DNA from: Oscillospiraceae bacterium
GTDB taxonomy: Bacteria > Bacillota > Clostridia > Oscillospirales > Ruminococcaceae
Reading direction: 5' to 3'
Length of the DNA stretch: 64,000 nt
Assembly: GCA_017828975.1 (NCBI GenBank)
Contig: JAGAJN010000023.1
Span: forward strand, 1-64,000
Positions 48,394 to 56,977 of this stretch are shown piece after piece. The position numbers and the translations under genes are program-made. Every line of letters starts with the position of its first letter. The stretch's first letter is position 1. The notes under the pieces are model-generated. The model worked only from the letters and a program-made list of their open reading frames with translations, was not told the origin of the DNA and did not search any database.

Positions 48394-50778
48394 TCACGAC
48401 AGCTTGGTAAGCTTTGCAAAATTAGCCATGATCTTTTTCGTGCCGACGCTGTCGAAGTTTACCTCAAGCATTGCATCATTGGACATTTTTTTGACGGAAA
48501 CTATGGTACCTTCGCCGAAAACCTTGTGCTTGACTCTCTCTCCCTCGGAATAATCTGCGGAGGCTGCGGCACTTTGCTTTGCAGCTGCGGTCTTTCTTTC
48601 CATAAGCTCGTTCTGAAGGGAGAATGGGTTTCTTCCGCCGTTTGCAGCGATAATACCCTCGTCCTTTTCGACCTTTTTGGTTTTAACGGTCCTGTCTATC
48701 TTTTCCAGAAGGTCACTGTCTATCTCCTTGACAAATCTGGAAACGAAGTTGCGTGTTGTGCTGCCGAATATCATTCGCTGTGCGGCGTAAGTAAGGTAGA
48801 GGTGCTTCTTTGCACGGGTGATAGCCACATATGCAAGTCTGCGCTCCTCCTCCATATCCTCCAGAGAATCCATAGAGCGGGTGCCGGGGAAGATACCCTC
48901 TTCCATTCCCACGATAAACACCTCGGGGAATTCCAGACCCTTTGCGGAGTGCATTGTCATCAGGCAGACAGCATTGTCGTCCTCCGAAAGCCTGTCAACA
49001 TCGGTATAGAGGGATATTTCCTCCAAAAATTCCGACAGGGACGGTTCATCGGAGCTTTCGGTATATTCCTGCATGGTAGATTTCAGCTCGGCAATATTTT
49101 CAAGTCTGCCCTGACCCTCATCGCCCTGACCTGCAAGTGCGGCAGCATAGCCCGACTTATCCATGATAAGGTCAAGCAGCTCGGGAAGGTCAAGCTCTTC
49201 CGCCTTTTCCGCAAACATATCAAAGGTCTTTGCCAGCGAAGAAAGTGCGGCAGCCTTCTTTGACAGCAGCGGATAATTCTCCGCATCTCTCATAATTTCG
49301 ATAGGTGAGCTGCCCAGGTCGTTCGCTATCTGCTCGATCATTGAAACGGTAGCTTCACCGATACCTCTTTTAGGCTCGTTGATTATCCTCTTGAAACGGA
49401 GCATATCTCTCTGATTGTTAATCACCGACAGATAGGCAATAACGTCCTTTATCTCCTTGCGGTCGTAGAATTTTACGCCGCCGATAACACGGTAGGGAAT
49501 ACCCGAAGCGGTCATCGCACGTTCCAGCGAGTTTGACTGAGCATTCATTCTGTAAAGCACGGCGTGATCCTTATAGGACATACCGTTATGGACATTTTCA
49601 AGTATCTTGTTAGCAACGAACTTGGATTCTGCAGCCTCGTCGGGAGCCTTGAAAAGCACCACCTTGTCGCCGTCGCCGTTCTCAGTCCACAGCTTCTTTT
49701 CCTTTCTGCCCGTGTTATTTCCGATAACTCCGTTGGCGGCGGACAGGATATTCTGCGTTGAACGGTAATTCTGTTCAAGGCGGATAACAGCGGCATTCTC
49801 AAACTGCTCCTCAAAGCTGAGGATATTTTCGATAGTCGCCCCTCTGAACTTGTAGATGGACTGATCGTCATCACCCACGACACAGAGATTTTTATGTCCC
49901 GCCGAAAGCAGGCTTATAAGACGGTACTGAGCCTGATTGGTGTCCTGATATTCGTCCACCATAATGTACTTGTATTTTCTGCGGTATTTATCGAGAATAT
50001 CGGGGAATTTCTCAAACAGCTCAACAGTCAGGCAGATAATATCATCGAAATCAAGGGCATTTGCGCTCCTGAGTCTATCCTGATAAAGCTTGTATATCTT
50101 GGCAATGGTGTTCTTGCGATAGTCGTTCTGTGTGTTTTCCAGAAAATCCTGCGGAGTGATGAGCTTATCCTTTGCCGACGAGATAATGCCCGCCATGGAC
50201 TTGGGAGGGAACAGCTTCTCGGAAACGTCCAGCTCGGCAATGCACGCCTTCAGCAGACGCTGCGAATCATCGCTGTCATAGATAGCAAAGCCGCTGCCGT
50301 AGCCCAGAGCCTCTATCTCCCGCCTGAGTATTCTCACGCAGGCAGAATGGAAGGTAGCCGCACAAATGTCCTGACCTTCATCGCCAAGCTTTGCGGTTAT
50401 CCTGTCCCGAAGCTCGCCCGCTGCCTTGTTTGTGAAGGTGATAGCGAGGATATTCCAGGACTTAGGCGTGTCACAGGCGACAATATCACGAAGCCTTGAA
50501 GCGTCGGTTTCCTTGCCCTCCGCAAATGCACGGAGGAACGAAAGGTCGTCCTCGGAAGCGCCGTCGGGAACCTTATCGTTCATATAAGCATTTCCGAAAT
50601 AGATAAGATTAACGCAGCGGTTTACAAGGACTGAGGTCTTTCCGCTGCCTGCGCCCGCCAGTACAAGGACAGGCCCGCAAACGGTGAAAACAGCCTTTTT
50701 CTGCTCGGGATTCAGATTATCGAAATACTTTTCCAAAGCTCTTTTCCTTGCTTCAATAAAAGCGTTAGTTTCAACCAT
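48394..50778 (-). CDS. pcrA: UvrD/PcrA-type DNA helicase
   Basis: Superfamily 1A 3'-5' helicase for repair and removal of proteins from DNA. The 794-aa protein carries all motifs: Q-motif LNPEQKKAVF, Walker A LAGAGSGKTS (residues ~40-49), Ia ITFTNKAAGELRDR, II MVDEYQDTNQAQ, III VGDDDQSIYKFRGA, IV LEQNYRST, V MTMHSAKGLEFPEVFI and VI VAITRAKKHLYL. The C-terminal GERVKHKVFGEGTIVSV is the Tudor-like polymerase-binding end of PcrA. GGGGAGAA supports the ATG at 50778. Confidence 0.96.
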   Translation of the reverse strand: MVETNAFIEARKRALEKYFDNLNPEQKKAVFTVCGPVLVLAGAGSGKTSVLVNRCVNLIYFGNAYMNDKVPDGASEDDLSFLRAFAEGKETDASRLRDIVACDTPKSWNILAITFTNKAAGELRDRITAKLGDEGQDICAATFHSACVRILRREIEALGYGSGFAIYDSDDSQRLLKACIAELDVSEKLFPPKSMAGIISSAKDKLITPQDFLENTQNDYRKNTIAKIYKLYQDRLRSANALDFDDIICLTVELFEKFPDILDKYRRKYKYIMVDEYQDTNQAQYRLISLLSAGHKNLCVVGDDDQSIYKFRGATIENILSFEEQFENAAVIRLEQNYRSTQNILSAANGVIGNNTGRKEKKLWTENGDGDKVVLFKAPDEAAESKFVANKILENVHNGMSYKDHAVLYRMNAQSNSLERAMTASGIPYRVIGGVKFYDRKEIKDVIAYLSVINNQRDMLRFKRIINEPKRGIGEATVSMIEQIANDLGSSPIEIMRDAENYPLLSKKAAALSSLAKTFDMFAEKAEELDLPELLDLIMDKSGYAAALAGQGDEGQGRLENIAELKSTMQEYTESSDEPSLSEFLEEISLYTDVDRLSEDDNAVCLMTMHSAKGLEFPEVFIVGMEEGIFPGTRSMDSLEDMEEERRLAYVAITRAKKHLYLTYAAQRMIFGSTTRNFVSRFVKEIDSDLLEKIDRTVKTKKVEKDEGIIAANGGRNPFSLQNELMERKTAAAKQSAAASADYSEGERVKHKVFGEGTIVSVKKMSNDAMLEVNFDSVGTKKIMANFAKLTKLS

Positions 50779-50842
50779 ATATCATAATTCTCCCCTTGGA
50801 TATGCAGTGAATTCTAATAGCAGCTATCTGCCGCTAATTAAG

Positions 50843-50851
50843 ATTATACCA
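50843..50851 (-). promoter_or_regulatory. Extended -10 promoter of pcrA
   Basis: On the minus strand TGGTATAAT (50851-50843), an extended -10 without a good -35, about 65 bases upstream of pcrA. Confidence 0.55.
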
Positions 50852-50886
50852 TATTTTCTTTTGCAATAAAAGTACCTTTTTCATAT

Positions 50887-50916
50887 TTAACATTTTTCTA
50901 ACAGTTATTTTATAGT
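50887..50916 (+). promoter_or_regulatory. Candidate promoter of the NSS transporter gene
   Basis: TTAACA (50887-50892), 18-base spacer, TATAGT (50911-50916). If used, the transcript begins near 50923 and has a leader of about 200 bases. Confidence 0.5.
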
Positions 50917-50921
50917 TTTCT

Positions 50922-51122
50922 TGTAATGGTATTTTTTACAGGGAAAATTTTACATTTCCTAGTACGGCAGCTTTGTAAAAGCGGCAGCCTTTGTGTGGTC
51001 TGTAACTATGTGAGCTTGCCTGCCGCCGACGCTTTTCGTTTTCTCCGCAGAAAAGCGGTCGGCTGTATATTCCGCAAAAATTGGGGAAAACTACGTCCAT
51101 TAAACCGAAAGGACTGATGAAA
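50922..51122 (+). other. Long structured 5' leader of the NSS transporter gene
   Basis: No open frame of note. GCCGACGCTTTT (about 51026-51037) pairs with AAAAGCGGTCGGC (about 51051-51063) with one bulge. A further CGGCAGC/GCCTGCCG pairing is possible upstream. No T-tract follows the main stem. It resembles no riboswitch I recognise. Confidence 0.4.
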
Positions 51123-52451
51123 ATGCAGGCAGAACGGGAAAGCTGGTCGGGAAAATTCGGCTTTATTATGGCGGCAGCAGGCTCGGCTATCGGGCTGGGA
51201 AATATCTGGAAATTCCCCTATATGGCGGGGACAAGCGGCGGAGCGGTTTTTCTCATTGCCTATGTGATATTCCTCTTTCTGCTGGGAGTGCCCGTAATGA
51301 CAGCTGAGATCTCCGTGGGACGGTTTGCGGGAATGAACGCCGTGGATTCCTGCCGACGCATATCGGAGAAATGGGAATTCGTTGGCTGGATCGGTCTTGC
51401 GGGAGCGTTCGCCATACTGTCCTATTACAGCGTGGTGGGCGGCTGGGTGATAAAGTACGCATTAAAATATCTGAGAGGCATCGGCACGGGGGACACCGAG
51501 GCTTATTTTAACAGCTTCGTTTCAAAAACGGGGGAGCCTGTGCTGCTGCATATCATCTTTTTGCTGGTGTGTGCCCTGATAGTCCTCTGCGGCGTTTCGG
51601 CGGGGATAGAGCGGGTCAGCAAGATACTGCTGCCGCTTTTGTTTGTACTGCTTATCGTTACAGCGGCGTTTTCGCTTTCTCTGCCGAACGCCGAGGAGGG
51701 CGTAAGATTTTTTCTTGTGCCGAAGCTGTCCGAGGTCAACGGGTGGGGGAGTGTCTGCCTGAATGCTATGGGACAGGTCTTTTTCAGCCTGTCCTTGGGA
51801 ATGGGAACGCTTATCACCTATGGCAGCTATCTTAAAAAGGACAGCAATATCCGTTCCTCCGCATATACCATAATTGCGCTGGACAGCATTGCGGCAGTCC
51901 TTTCGGGCTTTGCGGTAATGCCTGCGGTCTTTTCTGTGGGGCTGGAGCCGAGATCAGGTCCCGGACTGCTTTTCCTGACCTTGCCCGCCGTGTTCGATTC
52001 CGTACCGTTCGGCAGATGGGTGGCGGTGGCGTTCTTCCTGCTGGTGCTTCTGGCGGCGGTCACGTCAGCTATATCGCTGATGGAGGTGCTTATCGCATTT
52101 CTGACGGGCAGGCTGGGAATGAAGCGCATCTCAGCCGTAATTTTGCTGACGATCGTGCTGGGAATAACGGGAGCAATATCCTCATTGTCAAACGGCATAT
52201 TGTCGGATATGCTCATCTTCGGAATGACATTTTTTGATTTTATGTCCTTTTTATCGGACAAGATAATCATGCCCATCGGCGGACTGCTGATGTGCCTGCT
52301 TGTGGGCTATGTCTGGGGAATTCCCGCCGCCGCAAACGAAATAAGCAACGGAGGAAAGCTTCCATTCCGAGGAAAAAATCTGTTTTCCTTTGTTATAAGA
52401 TATGTATCTCCCGCACTGATAATAATAGTTTTTGTTTCCTCGTTTTTCTAA
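51123..52451 (+). CDS. Sodium-dependent transporter, NSS/SNF family
   Basis: A 442-aa Na+-coupled transporter of the LeuT-like fold with about eleven membrane segments. The first segment carries GSAIGLGNIWKFPYMAGTSGGAVF, the sodium and substrate site typical of the family; later landmarks are EISVGRFAGMNAV and SLGMGTLITYGSYLKKD. Bacterial members carry amino acids such as tryptophan, alanine or leucine; the substrate is not predictable. AAAGGA at 51108-51113 favours the ATG at 51123. No partner genes; the long leader may control it. Confidence 0.92.
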   Translation: MQAERESWSGKFGFIMAAAGSAIGLGNIWKFPYMAGTSGGAVFLIAYVIFLFLLGVPVMTAEISVGRFAGMNAVDSCRRISEKWEFVGWIGLAGAFAILSYYSVVGGWVIKYALKYLRGIGTGDTEAYFNSFVSKTGEPVLLHIIFLLVCALIVLCGVSAGIERVSKILLPLLFVLLIVTAAFSLSLPNAEEGVRFFLVPKLSEVNGWGSVCLNAMGQVFFSLSLGMGTLITYGSYLKKDSNIRSSAYTIIALDSIAAVLSGFAVMPAVFSVGLEPRSGPGLLFLTLPAVFDSVPFGRWVAVAFFLLVLLAAVTSAISLMEVLIAFLTGRLGMKRISAVILLTIVLGITGAISSLSNGILSDMLIFGMTFFDFMSFLSDKIIMPIGGLLMCLLVGYVWGIPAAANEISNGGKLPFRGKNLFSFVIRYVSPALIIIVFVSSFF

Positions 52452-52484
52452 AAAAAGCCGCACCCCCGAAAACGGGAGTGCGGC
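52450..52484 (-). terminator. Terminator of the 789-aa repeat protein gene
   Basis: GCCGCACCCCCG (52457-52468) pairs with CGGGAGTGCGGC (52473-52484). On the minus strand it ends in seven T. On the plus strand there is no T-tract, so it serves the minus-strand gene first. Confidence 0.88.
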
Positions 52485-52517
52485 AAAGCCTTATAAAGGC
52501 AATTATGTCGGTCAATA

Positions 52518-54887
52518 TCAGCCCTGATCCTTCATAATGATAAGAGCGTAGATACCGGAAGTATCAACATCAAAGGTAGCATAGCCATTGCTGTCAATGG
52601 TAGCATAATCTGTTCTGATAAGGTAGTTGTTAGCGGGGTCGTATCTGAACAGCTTGGCAGTCTTGCCGGCATTTCTGGTCTTGAATTTAACTGTCATCTG
52701 ACCTGTGAAGCCGAACTTGGTAATGGTAGGATTGCCGATGGTGATCTCAGCATAGCTCTGAGCGAGGGCATCTGCAGCCTTCTTCAGACCAACGGGAATA
52801 TCGGTGGTGTTGTACTTGATATAGATGTTGGTGTTGTCAACGGCATTGTTGGTAATATCATTGCCGTTTATCTTCCATACCGCACCGTTGGACATTACCA
52901 GCTCAACATTTTTGTTAGTACCCTTGAAGCTGTCGAGGAATTTCTTGGACAGAGTGTTTGTCTTGTTCATGTTGATCTTGGTAGTGGTGCCGAGAGAAGC
53001 GTTCTTGACCTGATTGATAAGTGCGCTCCAGCCCTTTACTCTGGACGAATTGTACAGATAGGGGTCATCGGAGTTGACCTTTTCATTCAGAGAAGCGTAA
53101 TATTCATCGCAGTTTGCTGCGCCTGACTTAGGATAGTATCTGCCGTTATCGTCATCGCAGTCCTTGGTAAAATAGTAGTGACCGTTTACATAAACGATAC
53201 CGTTGTTGTATGCGACATAGCTTGTGTAGTTGTGGGAATAGCCCTTTGCATCTGCCTTGGGGGAATATCTCTTTGTAACGTAGTCATATGTGCAGTCGGT
53301 CTTGTTGTAATATTTGCCGTTGACATAGACCATGTAGTCATATTCCTTGTATTCGCCGTACTGAGCATCGTAGTTGACAGCACCCTTCTTGGGGTAATAT
53401 CTGCCGTGGTCGTAATCGCAGTCCTCTATCTTGTAATAGTGGCTGTTTACGTAAACAACGTTCTTGTCAATGAGCTTATAGTTGGTGTAAAGGTTGTTGT
53501 AGCCTGTTGCTGTGTTGTAGGGGACATACCTTCCGTCGGACTTATAGCACTCGGTCAGGTCGTAATACAGACCGTTGATGTAAACCATTGTGTCATAAAC
53601 CTTGTAGGAGGAGTAAGCAGCGTCAACATTGGAAGCGCCCGACTTGGGGTAATATCTGCCGTTGTCGTTTACGCAGTCGGACTTGGTGTAATAGTGACCG
53701 TTTACATAAACTGTGTTAAGGTCAACATCGCGGTAGCTGGAGTAATAGTTAGCGTAACCCACAGCGTTCTTGTAGGGGACATATCTCTTTGTGCTTGTGT
53801 CAAGATAGCAGTCGCTCTTGTCGTAATATTTGCCGCCGATGAAATACATCTGGTCCAGCTCTTTGTAGTTGGAGTAAGCATATGTATCATCATACTTGCT
53901 AACGTCCTTGGGGTAGTATCTGCCGTTGTCGAGAACGCAGTCGCTGATGAGATAGTAGTGACCGTTTACATAAACAACGCCGTCGCTGTACTCCTTGTAG
54001 CTGGAGTAATAGTGGTCATAATACTTTGCGCCCTCTCTGGGGATATATCTGCCGTTCTTGTCCAGAACGCAGTCTGTCTTGTCGTAGTATTTGCCGTTAT
54101 AGCGTATAATGCCGTTTACATACTCAAGATAGTCGCTGCCGTCCTGAGCGGTGCCGTCAAGGCTGGAGGGGTAATATCTTCCGTTATCGAAAATGCAGTC
54201 AGACTTATTGTAGTAGTTTCCGTTTACATAAACCTGATTTCCGTTATCCTGATAGGAAGAATAGTAATGGTTATACCAGGTGCTGTACTGTGTGGGGACA
54301 TACTTGCCGTTTACGTAATTGCACTCTTTCTTAACGTAATACTTTCCGTCAATGTAAACGGTGTACTCGTCATATTCCTTGTATGAAACTGCGGTGGAAG
54401 CACCCGACTTGGGATAGTATCTGCCGTGGTCCTCAACGCAGTCTGTCTTGTTGTAGATAAGACCGTTTACGGTCACGGTGCCGTTGCCGTTGTCCTTATA
54501 GGAAATATAATAGTAGTCGTATCCGACAGCATTTGTGTAGGGAACATATCTGTTTGTCTTGGTATCGAAGTAGCAGTTGTACATATCGTAGTACTTTCCT
54601 TCGATGCGTACGACCTTATTATCAAACTCCTTGTAGGTAGTGTCCACGGGCTTTGTGGTGTCATTGGTATCGCCCTCGTAATATGGAGTGGCGTCGTTGT
54701 AGGGGATATATACTCCGTTTGCAGTCAGGAAGCATTCGGACTTAAGATAGTAAGCATTTCTGCTTGCGACATAGACGTAGTTGGGGTTATTGGAATATGT
54801 AGCAGCAGATGCTCCTATGCAGCCAAAGGTCTGAGCTGCCAGAACTGCGGACAGAACAGCCGCTGCGGCTCTTTTGTTGAATTTCAT
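52518..54887 (-). CDS. Secreted Tyr-rich protein with 13 Cys-containing repeats
   Basis: A 789-aa exported protein of a type I do not recognise. Signal peptide residues 1-~29 (ending GASAA). Residues ~37-600 hold about 13 repeats of 40-45 residues with consensus VYVNGHYYxKSDC, then DNGRYYPKSGA or KRYVPYxNAVGY, and a YSSYKEYD link. Each repeat has one Cys after an acidic or polar residue. The two sub-types tend to alternate, giving a ~85-residue super-repeat. Residues ~620-789 form a distinct domain shared with the 444-aa neighbour (VMSNGAVW, KKFLDSFKG). AAGGAG supports the ATG. Likely a surface or matrix protein. Confidence 0.8.
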   Translation of the reverse strand: MKFNKRAAAAVLSAVLAAQTFGCIGASAATYSNNPNYVYVASRNAYYLKSECFLTANGVYIPYNDATPYYEGDTNDTTKPVDTTYKEFDNKVVRIEGKYYDMYNCYFDTKTNRYVPYTNAVGYDYYYISYKDNGNGTVTVNGLIYNKTDCVEDHGRYYPKSGASTAVSYKEYDEYTVYIDGKYYVKKECNYVNGKYVPTQYSTWYNHYYSSYQDNGNQVYVNGNYYNKSDCIFDNGRYYPSSLDGTAQDGSDYLEYVNGIIRYNGKYYDKTDCVLDKNGRYIPREGAKYYDHYYSSYKEYSDGVVYVNGHYYLISDCVLDNGRYYPKDVSKYDDTYAYSNYKELDQMYFIGGKYYDKSDCYLDTSTKRYVPYKNAVGYANYYSSYRDVDLNTVYVNGHYYTKSDCVNDNGRYYPKSGASNVDAAYSSYKVYDTMVYINGLYYDLTECYKSDGRYVPYNTATGYNNLYTNYKLIDKNVVYVNSHYYKIEDCDYDHGRYYPKKGAVNYDAQYGEYKEYDYMVYVNGKYYNKTDCTYDYVTKRYSPKADAKGYSHNYTSYVAYNNGIVYVNGHYYFTKDCDDDNGRYYPKSGAANCDEYYASLNEKVNSDDPYLYNSSRVKGWSALINQVKNASLGTTTKINMNKTNTLSKKFLDSFKGTNKNVELVMSNGAVWKINGNDITNNAVDNTNIYIKYNTTDIPVGLKKAADALAQSYAEITIGNPTITKFGFTGQMTVKFKTRNAGKTAKLFRYDPANNYLIRTDYATIDSNGYATFDVDTSGIYALIIMKDQG
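53095..54780 (-). repeat. Tandem degenerate coding repeats (~125-135 bp units)
   Basis: The DNA encoding the 13 protein repeats. The units are diverged at DNA level but recurring plus-strand words such as ccgtttacataaac, gtaatatctgccgtt and gcagtc mark nearly every unit. The divergence argues for old duplication, with conservation held at the protein level. Confidence 0.75.
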
Positions 54888-54960
54888 AAAATTATCTCCT
54901 TTTCTGTTTATTCGGTAAAGGTCTGAAGCAGATCGGAAATTGAATTCCTTTTATATGCCT

Positions 54961-54988
54961 ATTATAACACATTTTTTATGTAAAGCAA
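54961..54988 (-). promoter_or_regulatory. Promoter of the 789-aa repeat protein gene
   Basis: On the minus strand: TTGCTT (54988-54983), 16-base spacer, TATAAT (54966-54961). The arrangement matches the promoter of the paralogue at 56585-56612. Confidence 0.6.
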
Positions 54989-55114
54989 TTAAAATTCGGC
55001 AAAATTTAGTTACAAATCAGTTACAAGTTACCATAGTCAACTCAGGGGCTCGGACCATAAAACCCGAACCCCCTGTTTTATCTGAAATTGTCTTTGAAAT
55101 ATCGGAAAACCCCG

Positions 55115-56449
55115 TTACTTGGAAATGGTGATTGCATAGGTGCCTGTATTTACCAGATCGAATGCAGCGGAACCGTCTGCACCGATAACTGCTGTGTCTA
55201 CAAGAATGAGGACATTTCTTCCCGCATCATATCTGTATATCTTAGCGACCTTGCCTGCCTTGTTCTTGTTGAACTTAGCTGTAAGAGAGCCATTGAAGCC
55301 CATGTAGCCTGCATCTGTTCCAACTGTGATCTCGCAGTAGCTGCCCTGACCGATGCTTGCCTTCTGCTTGAGGATAGCAGGGATCTTGTTGGTGTTGTAC
55401 TTAACGCTTACATTTACCGCTCTTACGCTGTCTTTATCAATATCTCTGCCGTTGAAGCTCCAAACAGCACCGTTGGACATAACCAGCTGGAGGTTGATGT
55501 TCTTGCCCTGAACAGCATTCAGGAACTTCTTGGAGATAACGGAGGTCTTGTTCATATCGATCTTGACTGTTGCGCCCTTCTTGGAAGCATAAATGGTGTT
55601 CATGATGGCGTTCCAGCCCTTTTTCTTGCTGTTGCCGTAGATAAAGGGATCGGATTCGGAAACAGAGCTTGAAGTGTTCGATGTGAAATAGTATCCGTTG
55701 TAGTAACGGATAGAAGAAAGGTAGTCAGAGTAAGAATTATAAACATTTCCGTTATAATAGTAGGCACCTGTGGGGAGATAAGTCACATAGTTTGCGGTTG
55801 ATATGGGGTGATAGCGTCCGTCACTGTATGTGCAGTCCGACTTTCTGTAAACGTAGCCATTAATGATAACGTAGCCGTTGCCCTCAACGTAATCTTTGTA
55901 GACATATCCGTTATAGTATTGACCTGTAACGCCTGCCTTGGGGTAATATCTCTTGGTAGTGGTGTCGTAGTTGCAGTCGTCCTTGTCGTAGTAGTATCCG
56001 CCGATAATAACGTAATCGGAGTATTCTGCGTAATAGTTGCCGTAGTAATAGCCGTTATAATAATAGTAGTAAGGGTTTGATGTATTTGTTGTGGCGATAG
56101 GTGCAGCATCTCTCGAATAGTATCTGCCGTTGTAGTAAACGCAGTCCTTCATTCTGTATACATTACCCTCGATATAAACGGTTCCGTCGGAATATTCTCT
56201 GTAAATATCTGTGAAATTTACAGTGCCCTTGGGATAGTAATCGCCGTTTACCAGATAGCAGTCCTTGGTATAGAACCAGCCGCCTACGGTGTAAACAAGG
56301 TCGCCGTTTACGCCGGGAAGAGTATTGGCGTCGATAGGACGTGCGGTAGCAGCAGAAGCGGTCACGCCTGCAAACATAGCTGAAGCCATCATAACAGAAA
56401 GTGCAGCCGCACCTGCTGCCTTGGCAGTTTTCTTGATCTTAAAGGTCAT
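55115..56449 (-). CDS. Secreted Tyr-rich repeat protein, shorter paralogue
   Basis: A 444-aa exported protein paralogous to its downstream neighbour. Signal peptide to about residue 35 (MFAGVTASAATA). About four repeats follow with the same plan (YTVGGWFYTKDC, YIEGNVYRMKDC, IIGGYYYDKDDC, IINGYVYRKSDC), each with one Cys, plus a Tyr-rich fifth unit without Cys. The C-terminal ~165 residues match the neighbour's C-terminal domain, with VMSNGAVWSFNGRDI and KKFLNAVQGKN. AGGGAG is 9 bases from the ATG at 56449; the ATG at 56458 abuts it. Own promoter upstream. Confidence 0.8.
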   Translation of the reverse strand: MTFKIKKTAKAAGAAALSVMMASAMFAGVTASAATARPIDANTLPGVNGDLVYTVGGWFYTKDCYLVNGDYYPKGTVNFTDIYREYSDGTVYIEGNVYRMKDCVYYNGRYYSRDAAPIATTNTSNPYYYYYNGYYYGNYYAEYSDYVIIGGYYYDKDDCNYDTTTKRYYPKAGVTGQYYNGYVYKDYVEGNGYVIINGYVYRKSDCTYSDGRYHPISTANYVTYLPTGAYYYNGNVYNSYSDYLSSIRYYNGYYFTSNTSSSVSESDPFIYGNSKKKGWNAIMNTIYASKKGATVKIDMNKTSVISKKFLNAVQGKNINLQLVMSNGAVWSFNGRDIDKDSVRAVNVSVKYNTNKIPAILKQKASIGQGSYCEITVGTDAGYMGFNGSLTAKFNKNKAGKVAKIYRYDAGRNVLILVDTAVIGADGSAAFDLVNTGTYAITISK

Positions 56450-56584
56450 TTTAAGCATCTCCCTTTTTTATAAAGTAATATATTCCGAAAGTTCAAACCC
56501 GCAAGCGGATTCTTCCTCTTGAACCGACGGAGAATATGATATTTGATATGCAGATACTTTTGCATCAGGCATACCCATAAATCT

Positions 56585-56612
56585 ATTATAACATATTTTT
56601 CAAGATATGCAA
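56585..56612 (-). promoter_or_regulatory. Promoter of the 444-aa repeat protein gene
   Basis: On the minus strand: TTGCAT (56612-56607), 16-base spacer, TATAAT (56590-56585), about 135 bases upstream of the start, leaving a longish leader. Confidence 0.6.
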
Positions 56613-56977
56613 TAGATTTTCCGCCAAAAAAAATTACAACTTTATTACGATTTGGAAATAAACGCTGTAAGAAATTCGGTTGATCTATATTTTGTTATAA
56701 AATATGAGAAATATTTCCTCGCAAAGCTTCGTTTTGATGCGAAGAGAAATTGTTCCCTTAATGCCTAAAGAAAAATGATACCCGATTTTGTAAAAAAGCT
56801 ACAAACCTGCCGAAAATTACTGTGCAAATTCCCAAAAATAAGTTACAGAACGGTAAAAATGAAAACTTTCGGCGGGAAATGTTGTATTATAGACAGCAAG
56901 AGAAAATCGGTAATTCCTTGCATGAAGCATTTCGGAAAATTAACACAAAAGAATAATCTGTTGAGAGGAGTTTTAAT
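56613..56977. other. Intergenic region between divergent secreted-protein genes
   Basis: AT-rich with no supported gene. It should contain the plus-strand promoter for the 711-aa gene; a TATTAT near 56883-56888 is a possible -10 but no clear -35 accompanies it. A short hairpin CTTCG...CGAAG lies near 56730-56747. Confidence 0.4.

Noticed and set aside
53178-54386. 402-codon plus-strand Val/Ile-rich frame opposite the Tyr-rich repeats
   Set aside because: It is the exact mirror of the repeat coding sequence, whose minus frame has signal peptide, promoter and terminator. Its membrane-like look comes from reversed Tyr and Asn codons.
53095-54780. Possible CRISPR-like spacing of short repeated words
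   Set aside because: The repeats are inside a continuous coding frame, diverged, and without unique spacers of fixed length.
55046-55082. CAGGGG...CCCCTG hairpin past the 444-aa repeat gene
   Set aside because: Stem is good, but the T-rich tail is on the plus strand only, so terminator function for the minus-strand gene is unsupported.
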